Below are positions 35,647 to 44,562 of a stretch of 46,546 bases of DNA, one piece after another. This stretch comes from an uncultured Clostridia bacterium (GTDB lineage Bacteria; Bacillota; Clostridia; TANB77; CAG-508). A program made the translations under genes and the position numbers. Position 1 is the stretch's first letter. Every line of letters begins with the position of its first letter. The stretch is from assembly GCA_947626555.1 (NCBI GenBank), contig CANQSP010000007.1:1-46546 (forward strand), in the 5' to 3' direction. A model generated the notes under the pieces. It saw only the letters and a program-made list of their open reading frames with translations, ran no database searches and was not told the origin of the DNA.

Positions 35647-35785
35647 AAGTATTCCTCCTTGTTTTTAATTTGCTAGCATATATTTTAACATAAATATATA
35701 AAAAAGCAAATATTTTATTTTATTTTTATAATTAATATGATAAAATAAAAAGAGATAGAATTAAGTGTTCGAAGAATAAACGTAG

Positions 35786-35813
35786 GGGCACTCCAGAAGT
35801 TGGAAGAGTGCCC
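35786..35813 (+). promoter_or_regulatory. G+C-rich hairpin in the leader of the ABC operon
   Basis: GGGCACTC (35786-35793) and GAGTGCCC (35806-35813) form 8 bp; the loop holds a second possible CCA/TGG pairing. It is isolated in an A/T-rich gap, 40 bases before the ABC ATPase start. It may be an attenuator, an RNA-protein site or an RNA of its own. Confidence 0.5.
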
Positions 35814-35852
35814 TGTTGTATTCAAAAAAGTCCATAAAGAAAGGAAGAAAAA

Positions 35853-36554
35853 ATGGCATATATCGAATTTAAAAATGTTGTTAAAGAATATAAAATGGGA
35901 GAAGTAACAATTAAAGCATTAGATAATACAAACTTTGAAATAGAAAAAGGTGAACTTATTGCAATAGTTGGACCAAGTGGTGCAGGTAAAACAACAACAC
36001 TAAATATACTAGGTGGAATGGATAGTGTAACTTCTGGAGAAGTTATAGTAGACGGTAAAAGAGTAGATAAATTAAAAAATAAGGAATTAATAAAATATAG
36101 AAGAGAAGATATTGGTTTTGTATTTCAATTTTATAATTTAGTACAGAATCTTACAGCAATAGAAAATGTAGAACTTGCAACTCAAATATGTAAACATTCA
36201 TTAGATCCTCATACTGTTATGAAAAAAGTTGGACTAGAAAATAGAGAAAAGAATTTTCCGTCACAATTATCTGGAGGAGAGCAACAAAGAGTTGCAATAG
36301 CAAGAGCTGTTGCTAAAAATCCAAAACTTTTATTATGTGACGAACCAACAGGAGCATTGGACTATAAAACAGGAAAGCAAATTTTACAACTTTTACAAGA
36401 TACTTGCAGAAAAGAAAAAATGACAGTTATTATAATAACACATAATACTGCAATAGCACCAATGGCAGATAAAGTAATACATTTTAAAAATGGAACTGCT
36501 CAAAAAATAGAAGTTAATGAAAATCCTACACCGATTGAAGAAATTGAGTGGTAA
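35853..36554 (+). CDS. ABC exporter ATPase (MacB/LolD type)
   Basis: A 233-residue ABC ATPase: Walker [13 protein letters not shown] (about 39-50), Q-loop [18 protein letters not shown], signature [19 protein letters not shown] (about 138-156), Walker [13 protein letters not shown] and H-loop [21 protein letters not shown] is the mark of the MacB/LolD subfamily, which pairs with FtsX-like permeases. The partner permease follows on the same strand. The start follows AAAGAAAGGAAG. It is probably one operon with the permease. Confidence 0.93.
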   Translation: MAYIEFKNVVKEYKMGEVTIKALDNTNFEIEKGELIAIVGPSGAGKTTTLNILGGMDSVTSGEVIVDGKRVDKLKNKELIKYRREDIGFVFQFYNLVQNLTAIENVELATQICKHSLDPHTVMKKVGLENREKNFPSQLSGGEQQRVAIARAVAKNPKLLLCDEPTGALDYKTGKQILQLLQDTCRKEKMTVIIITHNTAIAPMADKVIHFKNGTAQKIEVNENPTPIEEIEW

Positions 36555-36584
36555 AAAATAAAAGATTTACAAAAATTGAAAAAA

Positions 36585-36665
36585 ATGAAGAATATAATTA
36601 ACAAATTTGCAGTAAAACAAAAGAAAAATTACGAAGTAATAGAAAGTAGAAAGGTAAGAAAGTGA
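36585..36665 (+). CDS. Possible 26-codon frame coupled to the permease
   Basis: An ATG at 36585 opens MKNIINKFAVKQKKNYEVIE..., whose TGA (36663-36665) overlaps the permease GTG (36662-36664). This layout could couple translation, but no good ribosome site precedes it and Lys-rich frames arise easily in this base composition. Confidence 0.2.
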   Translation: MKNIINKFAVKQKKNYEVIESRKVRK

Positions 36666-39600
36666 AAAGAGCATTACTAAAAGATAGTATAAAAGAAATA
36701 AAAAATACATATAAAAGATTTATATCAATACTACTAATGGCGTTCTTAGGAGTAGGTTTTTTTGCGGGATTAAGGGCATCAAGTCCAGACATGGTAGATA
36801 CAATAGATAATTTCTATGATAAGCAAAATGTGTATGATGTAGAAGTATTATCTACTCTAGGCTTAACAAATGAAGATATTGAAGCATTGAAGCAAATAGA
36901 AGGAATAGAAAAAGTATATGGAGAATACAGTAAAGATGTTATTTTAAGTGATGAAAATACAGAACTAGTTGTAAAATTAATGTCCATTGATGAGGTGAAT
37001 AAACCGATATTAAAAGATGGAAAAATGCCTGAAAGTATAAATGAATGTTTAGTAGAGGAAAGCTTCCTTGAAAAAATGCACAAGCAGATAGGAGATAATA
37101 TTGAAATAGAAGAAGGTTTAGATGAAAATGGAGAAAATAGTAATCAAAACAATGATGTAAAACAAGAAAGTGAAAATGAACAAGATAATATGATAAAACA
37201 AGATGAATTAAAAATAGTTGGAACTATGCAAAGTCCACTATATATTTCAAGAGACAAAGGGACAAGTAAATTAGGTGCAGGAAAAATAGATTATATAATT
37301 TATTGTAATAAGGATAATTATAGTTCAGACATATATACAGAAATTTATACAACTTTAGAAAAAACAAGGGATATGACAACTTCTACAAATGAATATAAAA
37401 GTTATGTAGAGAATGTTATGGATAAAATAGAAGGAATAAAAGAAGAAAGACAAACAGCTAGATATAATAGTTTAATAGATGAGGCAACAGAAAAAGTAAA
37501 TTCAGCAGAGGCAGATTTTAATAAAGAAAAGGCAGATGCAGAGCAGAAAATACAAGATGCAGAAGCAGAAATTCAAAAAGCAAAAGATGAGATAAATTCT
37601 AATGAAAGTACAATAAATCAAAATGAAGCAAAGGCAAATTCTGAATTTTCACAAGCAGAAAATAAAATAAAGCAAGCTAAAGATGAACTTGCTAAATCCG
37701 AAAAGGACTTTGAAACCAAAAAGAAAGAGGCAGAAAAAGGTTTTACAGAAGCAGAAAACTTAAAGAAACAAACACAAGAACAACTAAATACTGTAAATAA
37801 AAATTTAGAAGATGTTCAAAAACAATATAATCAACTTTTAGAAGCATTAAAAAATGAAAATCTTCCAGAAGAAACGAAAACTAAATTAGAAGAACAGCAG
37901 TCACAATTAGAACAATCTATTGCAACAATGCAAACTGCTAAAACAGAGTTGGAGGCAGGAGTTAAAAATATTGATGATGAAATAACAAAACGGGAAAAAT
38001 GAGCTAAAAGAAGCAGAAAAACAAATAAATAATGCAAAAAATGAGATAAGCAAGAATGAGTCAAATTTGCAAACTACAAAAAATAACACATATTCTCAAA
38101 TACAATCAGCAAGGGAAAAATTGAAAGATGCGAAAATTGACTTACAAAATGCCGAAAAAGAATTAGAGGAAAACAAAACGGAGTTTAATGAAAAAATAAA
38201 TGATGCAGAACAAAAACTAATAGATGCAAGACAGAAAATATCAGAAATAGAAAATCCGGAGTGGTACATACTAGATAGAAATTCGAATATAAGTTACAAT
38301 AGTTTTGTGCAGGACACACAAAATATAGAAAATATAGCAACAGTATTCCCAATAGTATTTTTCATTGTTGCCACTTTAATATCACTAACATCTATGACAA
38401 GAATGGTAGAAGAGCAAAGAGTTCAAATAGGAACATTAAAAGCATTAGGATATAATAAATTTCAAATAGCTAGTAAATATTTAATATATGCTGCACTTGC
38501 TTGTATAATAGGTGGAATATTAGGTATGTGCGTAGGATTTGCAACACTTCCAAGAATAATTTGGCTAATGTATAGTATGATGTATACAATAGATGAATTT
38601 GTAGTTAAATTCGATGTACTATATGGTGGAATTGGCTTAATATTAATTAATGTTTGCATATTAGGAGCAACGCTTATAACAGTATTAAAAGAGTTAAAAT
38701 ATGCACCAGCAGAATTAATGAGACCAAAAGCACCAAAAATGGGAAAAAGAGTTTTACTAGAAAGAGTAACATTTATTTGGAAAAGATTAAGTTTCTCAAG
38801 GAAAGTAACAATTAGAAATATATTTAGATATAAGAAAAGATTTTTAATGACTATATTTGGAATTTGTGGTTGCACAGCTTTAATATTAACAGGCTTTGGT
38901 TTAAAAGATTCAGTATCAAGAATACTTTCAGACCAATATGGAAGAATAAATAAGTATAATATGCAAATAACATTAAAATCAAGTTTAGAAGAAGATCAAA
39001 AAGTTAAATTTATACAAGAGTTAGCTACAAAACCAGAAATAGAAAATGCAGTAGAAGTAAATATTTCATCAGGAAAATTAAACAATATAGATAATAAAGA
39101 TTTGCCAGAAGAGCAGAAAATCAGCAAAGAAAAAGAGGTACAAATAATAGTTCCAAAAGATAGTAGCCAAATATCAAAAGTTATAAATATATTGAGTGCA
39201 AAAACAAAGAAGGAATTAAGTTTAGAAGATGGAAAAGTATATATAACGCAAAAAGTATCACAATTAATTGGTGCAAATGAAGGAGATAAAATACTATTAA
39301 AAGATAAAGATGATATAGAAAAAGAAGTTGAAGTTGGTGGAATAGTAGAAAATTATATTTATCATTATACATATATGACTAAAAATACATATGAACAATT
39401 ATATGGGGAATATAGCACCAATACAATATCTGTAACAAATGTAGAAAATTTAAGTAAAGAAAGTTTTGATGAACTTTCAAAGCAAATATTAGAAAGAAGT
39501 GAAGTTGCTTCTGTAATGAGAACTGATGTAATAGAGAGCATGATGGATGACATGATGAGTTCACTAAATTATGTAGTAGTAGTGCTAATTATATCAGCTG

Positions 39601-39965
39601 GATTACTTGCATTTGTAGTATTGTATAATTTAGCATACGTAAATATGAGTGAAAGAATTAGAGAACTTGCTACAATAAAAGTACTTGGCTTTTATAATAG
39701 AGAAGTTTATGAATATGTAACAAGAGAAACAGTATTATTGACAATAATAGGAATAATACTAGGATTAGCATTCGGCTATTTCTTAAACATATTTGTATTG
39801 TCTACTTGTGAACTAAATATGTTAAAATTTAGTACAGATATAAATTTTGAAAGTTATATATATTCAATAGTTATAACTTGGGTATTTACTATGATAGTAA
39901 ATTTAGCCACATATTTTGCATTAAAGAAAATAGACATGGTAGAAAGTTTAAAGAGTATTGAATAG
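36662..39965 (+). pseudogene. FtsX-like ABC permease with a coiled-coil insert, split by one base
   Basis: The reading starts at a GTG at 36662 with AGAAAGG upstream. Part one (36662-38002) has a helix near 18-40 (FISILLMAFLGVGFFAGLRA), an external MacB-like domain, and a long coiled coil (about 245-446). It meets a TGA at 38000. The next frame, open from 38001, continues the coil (ELKEAEKQINNAKNEISKN) and then has the two FtsX helix clusters (about 95-215 and 500-632 of the second frame). Removing one A from the A5 run at 37995-37999 restores one protein of about 1100 residues (ITKRENELKEAEKQ). The ATPase at 35853 is its partner. It is either a homopolymer sequencing error, a phase-variable run or a recent mutation. 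Confidence 0.85.
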
Positions 39966-40054
39966 AGGAATGGCATGCTGTTTTTTAATTGGCGAATATG
40001 AATGCTTTGAGTATGGGGCAAACATTCCTTAAATTCATTAGTTAGGGGGCAAAT

Positions 40055-40729
40055 ATGGAGGAATTTGATTGGAAAAACAATATTACAAATAAGGAAGAAA
40101 AAATAAGATTAGGAAAAGAAATTGCTAAAAAAGTAAAAGATGGAGATATTATAGGATTTGGGTCAGGAAGTACGTCTTACATGGCAATATTAGAAATTGC
40201 TAAAAAAATAAAAGAGCAAAACATAAAAATTAAGGCAGTACCAACCTCTAAAATAATAGAAGATTTATGCGAAGAACTCAAAATAGAAACCTGCAAAATA
40301 GGAGAAGTAGAACTAGATTGGTATTTTGATGGCGCTGATGAAATAGATAAAAATAAATGGCTAATAAAAGGAATGGGAGCCGCATTATACAGAGAAAAAT
40401 TAAACATGAAAAGTTCAAACAAAAACTATATATTAGTAGATAATAGCAAATTTGTAGAAAGATTGGGTAAAAATCACCCGGTCCCTGTAGAATGTGATAT
40501 AGATAAAATTGAAAATGTAAAAGAAGCATTAATAAATTTGGGAGCAAGAAGTGTTGAAATAAAAAAATCAAAATTAAAAGATGATATATTTATAACAGAT
40601 AATGGAAAAGCAATGTTACACGCTTGGTTTGATAAAATAGAAGAAGACTATGAAAAAAAGATAAATGAAATAGATGGGGTATTAGATAATGGTTTATTTA
40701 TAGGCTATGACTTCGAGGTGCTAAACTAA
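40055..40729 (+). CDS. rpiA: Ribose-5-phosphate isomerase A
   Basis: RpiA interconverts ribose-5-phosphate and ribulose-5-phosphate in the pentose phosphate pathway. The motifs are GDIIGFGSGSTSYMAILEI (about 33-51), DWYFDGADEIDKNKWLIKGMGAALYREK (about 88-115, with the catalytic Asp and Glu), and VERLGKNHPVPVEC. The C-terminal GVLDNGLFIG is usual. The length of 224 residues is normal. The start follows TTAGGGGGC. The stop lies in CTAAACTAA, directly adjacent to the long-hairpin element. Confidence 0.95.
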   Translation: MEEFDWKNNITNKEEKIRLGKEIAKKVKDGDIIGFGSGSTSYMAILEIAKKIKEQNIKIKAVPTSKIIEDLCEELKIETCKIGEVELDWYFDGADEIDKNKWLIKGMGAALYREKLNMKSSNKNYILVDNSKFVERLGKNHPVPVECDIDKIENVKEALINLGARSVEIKKSKLKDDIFITDNGKAMLHAWFDKIEEDYEKKINEIDGVLDNGLFIGYDFEVLN

Positions 40730-40999
40730 TAAACTAATAGGGACGGGGTTAAATAGTTTAGTGGATTATAATTATTATATAGCAAAACATGAATATATTA
40801 TTTATTTAGTAACTCCCAACTTCATAATAGCTTGTAAAAAAAATTTATTTGTGTAAAATAAATTTTACAAAATAAATTTTTTTACGAGCTATAATTTGTT
40901 GGTCCCCACAAAATGTTACTAAATAAATAATATATTAATGTTTTGCAAATGTTTTTATACTTTCCACTAAACTATTTAACCCCGTCCCTATTAGTTTAA
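40730..40999. repeat. Long-hairpin MITE-like element, copy 2 (inverted core)
   Basis: 270 bp with the same 36-bp ends as copies 1 and 3. The core is in the opposite orientation: AACTCCCAACTTCATAATAGC occurs on the left and GGTCCCCACAAAATGTTACT on the right. The inner arms (GCAAAACATGAATATATT and AATATATTAATGTTTTGC) differ from copy 1, mostly in paired positions. It fills the whole interval between convergent rpiA and rnhA. Confidence 0.85.
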
Positions 41000-41004
41000 C
41001 CCAA

Positions 41005-41442
41005 TTAGTTTAGCTCATCTATAGCGTTTCTTGCAAGTTCATCGCAACGATTATTGAATTCATTATCGCTGTGACCTTTAACTTTATTAAAAGTAATATC
41101 GTGTGTTTTAGTAAAATTATATAGTTCTTGCCAAAGTTCTTTGTTTTTAACAGGACTTCCGTCGGCAGTTTTCCAATTCTTTTTTATCCAATTATAAATC
41201 CATCCTTGTAGAAATCCATTAACAACATAGGCACTATCACTATAAATGTTAATTTTACATGGAAATTTAATTAACTTTAGAGCTTCAATAACAGCAGTAA
41301 GCTCCATAATATTATTTGTTGTTTCTTTCATTCCACCTGAAATTTCTTTTTTTATATTTTTATACATTAAAATTGCACCCCATCCGCCTGGTCCAGGGTT
41401 TCCAGAACATGCTCCATCAGTATAAATTGTAATTTCTTCCAT
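41005..41442 (-). CDS. rnhA: Ribonuclease HI
   Basis: RNase HI degrades RNA in RNA-DNA hybrids. The catalytic carboxylates are in [22 protein letters not shown] (Asp9), [13 protein letters not shown] (Glu47), [12 protein letters not shown] (Asp69) and [16 protein letters not shown] (His, Asp near 134). The length of 145 is typical of the bacterial type. The start is the ATG at 41442; the upstream ribosome site is weak (AAAGGGC). The stop lies 5 bases from the hairpin element. Confidence 0.95.
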   Translation of the reverse strand: MEEITIYTDGACSGNPGPGGWGAILMYKNIKKEISGGMKETTNNIMELTAVIEALKLIKFPCKINIYSDSAYVVNGFLQGWIYNWIKKNWKTADGSPVKNKELWQELYNFTKTHDITFNKVKGHSDNEFNNRCDELARNAIDELN

Positions 41443-41602
41443 AATATTTGCCCTTTCGATTGTAAAATTTATAATTTTATGTTATTATATCATATAGGAG
41501 AAATTAAACAATGTTTTATAAGAATAAAACTTATTTTTTTATAAAATGTAGAAAAATGTTAAATTTTTGTAAAATATATAAATGGAAAGGAGAAGAGTTT
41601 TT

Positions 41603-42841
41603 ATGGCTGACAAAGTACTTGGAATAATAGCAGAATATAATCCTTTTCACAATGGACATTTATATCATATTCAAGAAGCAAAAAGGCAAACTGGAAGTAA
41701 ATATGTTATTTGTGTAATGTCGGGAAATTTTGCACAAAGAGGAAACACTGCAATTGTAGATAAATGGGTAAAAACGCAGATGGCTCTTCAAAATGGAGTA
41801 GATATAGTAATAGAACTTCCAACTATATATAGTATATCTAGTGCAGAAAATTTTGCAGAGGGTGCAATAAAAATATTAGATCAATTGAAAATAGTAAATA
41901 CTTTGGCATTTGGAACAGAGACAGATGATTTAGCTGCGTTAAATAATATTACAAATGTTTTATATAATGAACCTAAAGAGTATGTAGCAATTTTAAATCA
42001 TGAATTAAGTACAGGAATATCTTATCCAAAGGCTAGAGAAAATGCTTTAATGATGTATTTAAATAATATAAAACGATATGCAAATATCTTATCAGGTTCA
42101 AATAATATATTAGCTATAGAGTATTTGAAAGCTATAAAAAAGTTAAAAACAGATATAAAGCCATATGCAATACAAAGGAAAAAGGTTTATTATAATGATG
42201 ACAAAATAGTAGATGAATTTGCAAGTAGCACGGCTATACGAAAATTATTAACTAGAAACGAATTTTCAGATATAAGAAAGGTAATGCCAGAAAATGCATA
42301 TTTCATTTTAAAAGAACAAGTGAATAGAGGTAAATATGTACTAGGAATAGAAAAATATGAAAAGGAAATTTTATATATTTTAAGAAGAATGAGTATAGAA
42401 GAAATTTCAAATTTACCAGATGTAAGTGAAGGATTAGAAAATTTAATAAAAAATGCTTGTAATAGTTGTAATAATGTAAATGATTTAGTAAATATAGTGA
42501 AATCCAAAAGGTATACGCAAACTAGAATACAAAGAATATTATTATATGCTTTACTTGGAATTACGAAAAAAGATATGCAAAATTCTAAAAAAGTTAATCC
42601 CTATGTAAGAGTTCTAGGATTTAATAGTAGCGGAAAACAAATGCTATCTGATATATGCAAAATAAATCAAAAGATAAATATAATAACATCTGTAAAGAAA
42701 TTTGAAGAAAAAAATAGTAATAAAGTGTTAGGAGAAATGTTAGAAAAAGACATATTAGCAAGTAATATCTATACTCTAGGTTATGAATATGATTCTTGGG
42801 CTAATTTAGATTATACAAATAAATTAATAATAATGAAATAA
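41603..42841 (+). CDS. tmcAL: tRNA(Met) cytidine acetate ligase TmcAL
   Basis: TmcAL uses acetate and ATP to acetylate the wobble cytidine of elongator tRNA-Met. The nucleotidyltransferase HIGH-like motif is LGIIAEYNPFHNGHLYHI (about 5-22), followed by VMSGNFAQRGNTAIVDKW and IELPTIYSISSAENFAEGAI. The later RIQRILLYALLGI and VLGFNSSGKQMLSDI are family-typical. I set the start at the ATG at 41603 (412 residues), with AAAGGAG 9 bases upstream, in place of an in-frame ATG at 41582 that precedes it. It lies upstream of coaE. Confidence 0.93.
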   Translation: MADKVLGIIAEYNPFHNGHLYHIQEAKRQTGSKYVICVMSGNFAQRGNTAIVDKWVKTQMALQNGVDIVIELPTIYSISSAENFAEGAIKILDQLKIVNTLAFGTETDDLAALNNITNVLYNEPKEYVAILNHELSTGISYPKARENALMMYLNNIKRYANILSGSNNILAIEYLKAIKKLKTDIKPYAIQRKKVYYNDDKIVDEFASSTAIRKLLTRNEFSDIRKVMPENAYFILKEQVNRGKYVLGIEKYEKEILYILRRMSIEEISNLPDVSEGLENLIKNACNSCNNVNDLVNIVKSKRYTQTRIQRILLYALLGITKKDMQNSKKVNPYVRVLGFNSSGKQMLSDICKINQKINIITSVKKFEEKNSNKVLGEMLEKDILASNIYTLGYEYDSWANLDYTNKLIIMK

Positions 42842-42913
42842 GAAAAATATCAAAATCATTAATTTAATAAAATTTTATATATCTTTGTATAAGTAGAAAG
42901 GAATGAAATTTAT

Positions 42914-43492
42914 ATGAAAATAATAGGAGTAACAGGTAGTTCAGGTGCTGGAAAAACAGAATTATGCAAATTTATACAAAAAAGTAATGATGCGGAAATA
43001 ATAGATGCAGATCAAGTTGCAAAGAAATTATCTAAAAAAGGAACTATGTATTTAAATTCAATAATTGATAGTTTTGGTGAAGATATTATATATAAAAATG
43101 GTGCTTTAAATAGAAAAAAATTAGCTAATATTATATATGAAGATGATAGTAAAAGAGAGCAATTAAATAGTTGCACATTTGATTACATCGTTCAAGATAT
43201 AAAAAATAAGATTAATAGTACTAATCACAAAGATATAATTTTAATAGATGCTCCACTTCTATTTGAAAGTGGTTTAGATTCAATTTGTGATTTTGTAATT
43301 GTTCTTATATCAGAAAGAGAAGAGCAAATAAAAAGAATTTGTAAAAGAGATGGAATAAGTGAAGAAGATGCAATAAAGAGGCTAAATGCACAAAGTACAA
43401 ATGAATTCTTTTTAGAAAATGGAGATATTATAGTTTATAATAATAAAACTTTGAAGGACCTAGAAAATGAAGTTAAAAAATTACATATCTAA
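42914..43492 (+). CDS. coaE: Dephospho-CoA kinase
   Basis: CoaE phosphorylates the 3'-OH of dephospho-CoA, the last step of CoA synthesis. The P-loop is GVTGSSGAGKTELCKFI (about 5-21), followed by IIDADQVAKKL, a LID region (ISEREEQIKRICKRDGISEEDAIKRLNAQ) and DAPLLFESGLD, all conserved. The length of 192 residues is normal. The start follows AGAAAGGAATG. It lies 72 bp after tmcAL. Confidence 0.95.
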   Translation: MKIIGVTGSSGAGKTELCKFIQKSNDAEIIDADQVAKKLSKKGTMYLNSIIDSFGEDIIYKNGALNRKKLANIIYEDDSKREQLNSCTFDYIVQDIKNKINSTNHKDIILIDAPLLFESGLDSICDFVIVLISEREEQIKRICKRDGISEEDAIKRLNAQSTNEFFLENGDIIVYNNKTLKDLENEVKKLHI

Positions 43493-43498
43493 ACAAAG

Positions 43499-43541
43499 TA
43501 ATGTTTATACTTGTTAGCAAAAGTATAAACATTATTTTTTT
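43499..43541 (+). terminator. Terminator after coaE
   Basis: TAATGTTTATACTT / AAGTATAAACATTA perfect stem with an 8-base loop and a T run. The following 240 bases (to 43778) have a short TGCAATC...GATTGCA inverted pair near 43575-43591, and otherwise nothing I can name. Confidence 0.9.
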
Positions 43542-43778
43542 GCCGTAGACAACAAGGTTCTGGATACAAACTTGCAATCTTTGATTGCATAAGTAGTTAA
43601 GACTCTTATTGTTACAGATAAATTACAATTACATTACATTTAAATTACAATATTGAATAAGAAAAAATAATAGAATATAATAAAAAAAAGGTATTATATG
43701 TTGTTTTTTTAAATTACAAAATTATACTATAAAAAGATAAACATTATGATATAAGCTTAGTGAAAGGAAATGAAAAAT

Positions 43779-44321
43779 ATGGAAGAATCATTTGCAAGCT
43801 ACATATTGTCTGAGAAAGACTGGATTAGAAAAATGGAAATAATGTATTACTTAGAAAGAAAAACAAATATATTTTTTGATAAATCTGTAGTTTTTAAAAC
43901 AGAACTTGCAAAATTATTTATGGAACAAAAGAAAATAGATGTAGATAAAAATTTAGTAATAACAGCTTGTTTACTATGTAATTGTAAAAAGCCAAAACAG
44001 TTTACGGATTTTGACAAAGTAAGGTTATATGCTAGAGAAGGGGCTAAATATCTAGCACAATTAGGTTTTTCAAAAAGATTTTGTAAAATTTGTGAAGAAG
44101 TTAATAGGTATAGCGGAAGTAATCCTAGAGAAAAAGAAAGTGATATTTTAGAGTTGGTAGATCAATATGGGGGAATGCTTTTAGATAGACCAGAAAGAAT
44201 AGGATTTAGACCAGACGAGGCCTTAGTTTTATTGGAGTATAGAAACTTAAAAGATAAAAACAATATATATTTAGAAGATTTTAAAGAATTTGTAAATGAA
44301 ATGCAGGAGGTATATGTATGA
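43779..44321 (+). CDS. HD-domain-like protein with a changed metal motif
   Basis: The start is the ATG at 43779 (180 residues), with AAAGGA 10 bases upstream; the ATG at 43770 is too near that site. The helical pattern LVITACLLCNCKKPKQF (about 70-86) aligns with the HD motif (usually ACLLHDxxK), but the His-Asp pair is Cys-Asn here. REGAKYLAQLGFSKRFCKICEEVNRYSG and DILELVDQYGGMLLDRPERIGF follow. This suggests a degenerate HD-type protein without usual metal-dependent hydrolase chemistry, which is inference. The stop overlaps the next start (ATGA), so it is coupled to the 80-residue gene. Confidence 0.7.
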   Translation: MEESFASYILSEKDWIRKMEIMYYLERKTNIFFDKSVVFKTELAKLFMEQKKIDVDKNLVITACLLCNCKKPKQFTDFDKVRLYAREGAKYLAQLGFSKRFCKICEEVNRYSGSNPREKESDILELVDQYGGMLLDRPERIGFRPDEALVLLEYRNLKDKNNIYLEDFKEFVNEMQEVYV

Positions 44322-44560
44322 ACAAACCAATTATAATAGATATGCAAGAAAAGTATAATAATATACAAGGCAAAGGAACAAAAGAAGCAGTTATTACAGC
44401 ATATGAAACATACAATGAATATATGAAAAGTATTGATGAAAAAAATAAAGAAAGTATTATTAAAACTGATAAAAATGAAACAATACAAATACCTACAACT
44501 GAAGAAATTAGAAATGGAGTAGAAAGATTAGTAATAGATGATAATATAGAGGAAAGATAG
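44318..44560 (+). CDS. Small coupled protein of unknown function (80 aa)
   Basis: I do not recognise this protein. The ATG at 44318 overlaps the previous stop (ATGA), with GGAGG just upstream. The product has 80 residues, is soluble and charged: MNKPIIIDMQEKYNNIQGKG, then a helix EAVITAYETYNEYMKSIDEKN and a C-terminal TTEEIRNGVERLVIDD. It is the middle gene of a three-gene operon with the HD-like protein and the EndoQ-family gene (next start 3 bases after its stop), suggesting a shared task, perhaps nucleic acid repair. Confidence 0.75.
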   Translation: MNKPIIIDMQEKYNNIQGKGTKEAVITAYETYNEYMKSIDEKNKESIIKTDKNETIQIPTTEEIRNGVERLVIDDNIEER

Positions 44561-44562
44561 TT

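Noticed and set aside
35647-35760. T-box leader for tyrS
   Set aside because: The gap upstream on the minus strand has no specifier hairpin, TGGN antiterminator or terminator pair.
43541-43778. Possible tRNA or small RNA gene after coaE
   Set aside because: No cloverleaf arms or T-arm GGTTCGA motif; only a short TGCAATC/GATTGCA pair, which is too little evidence.
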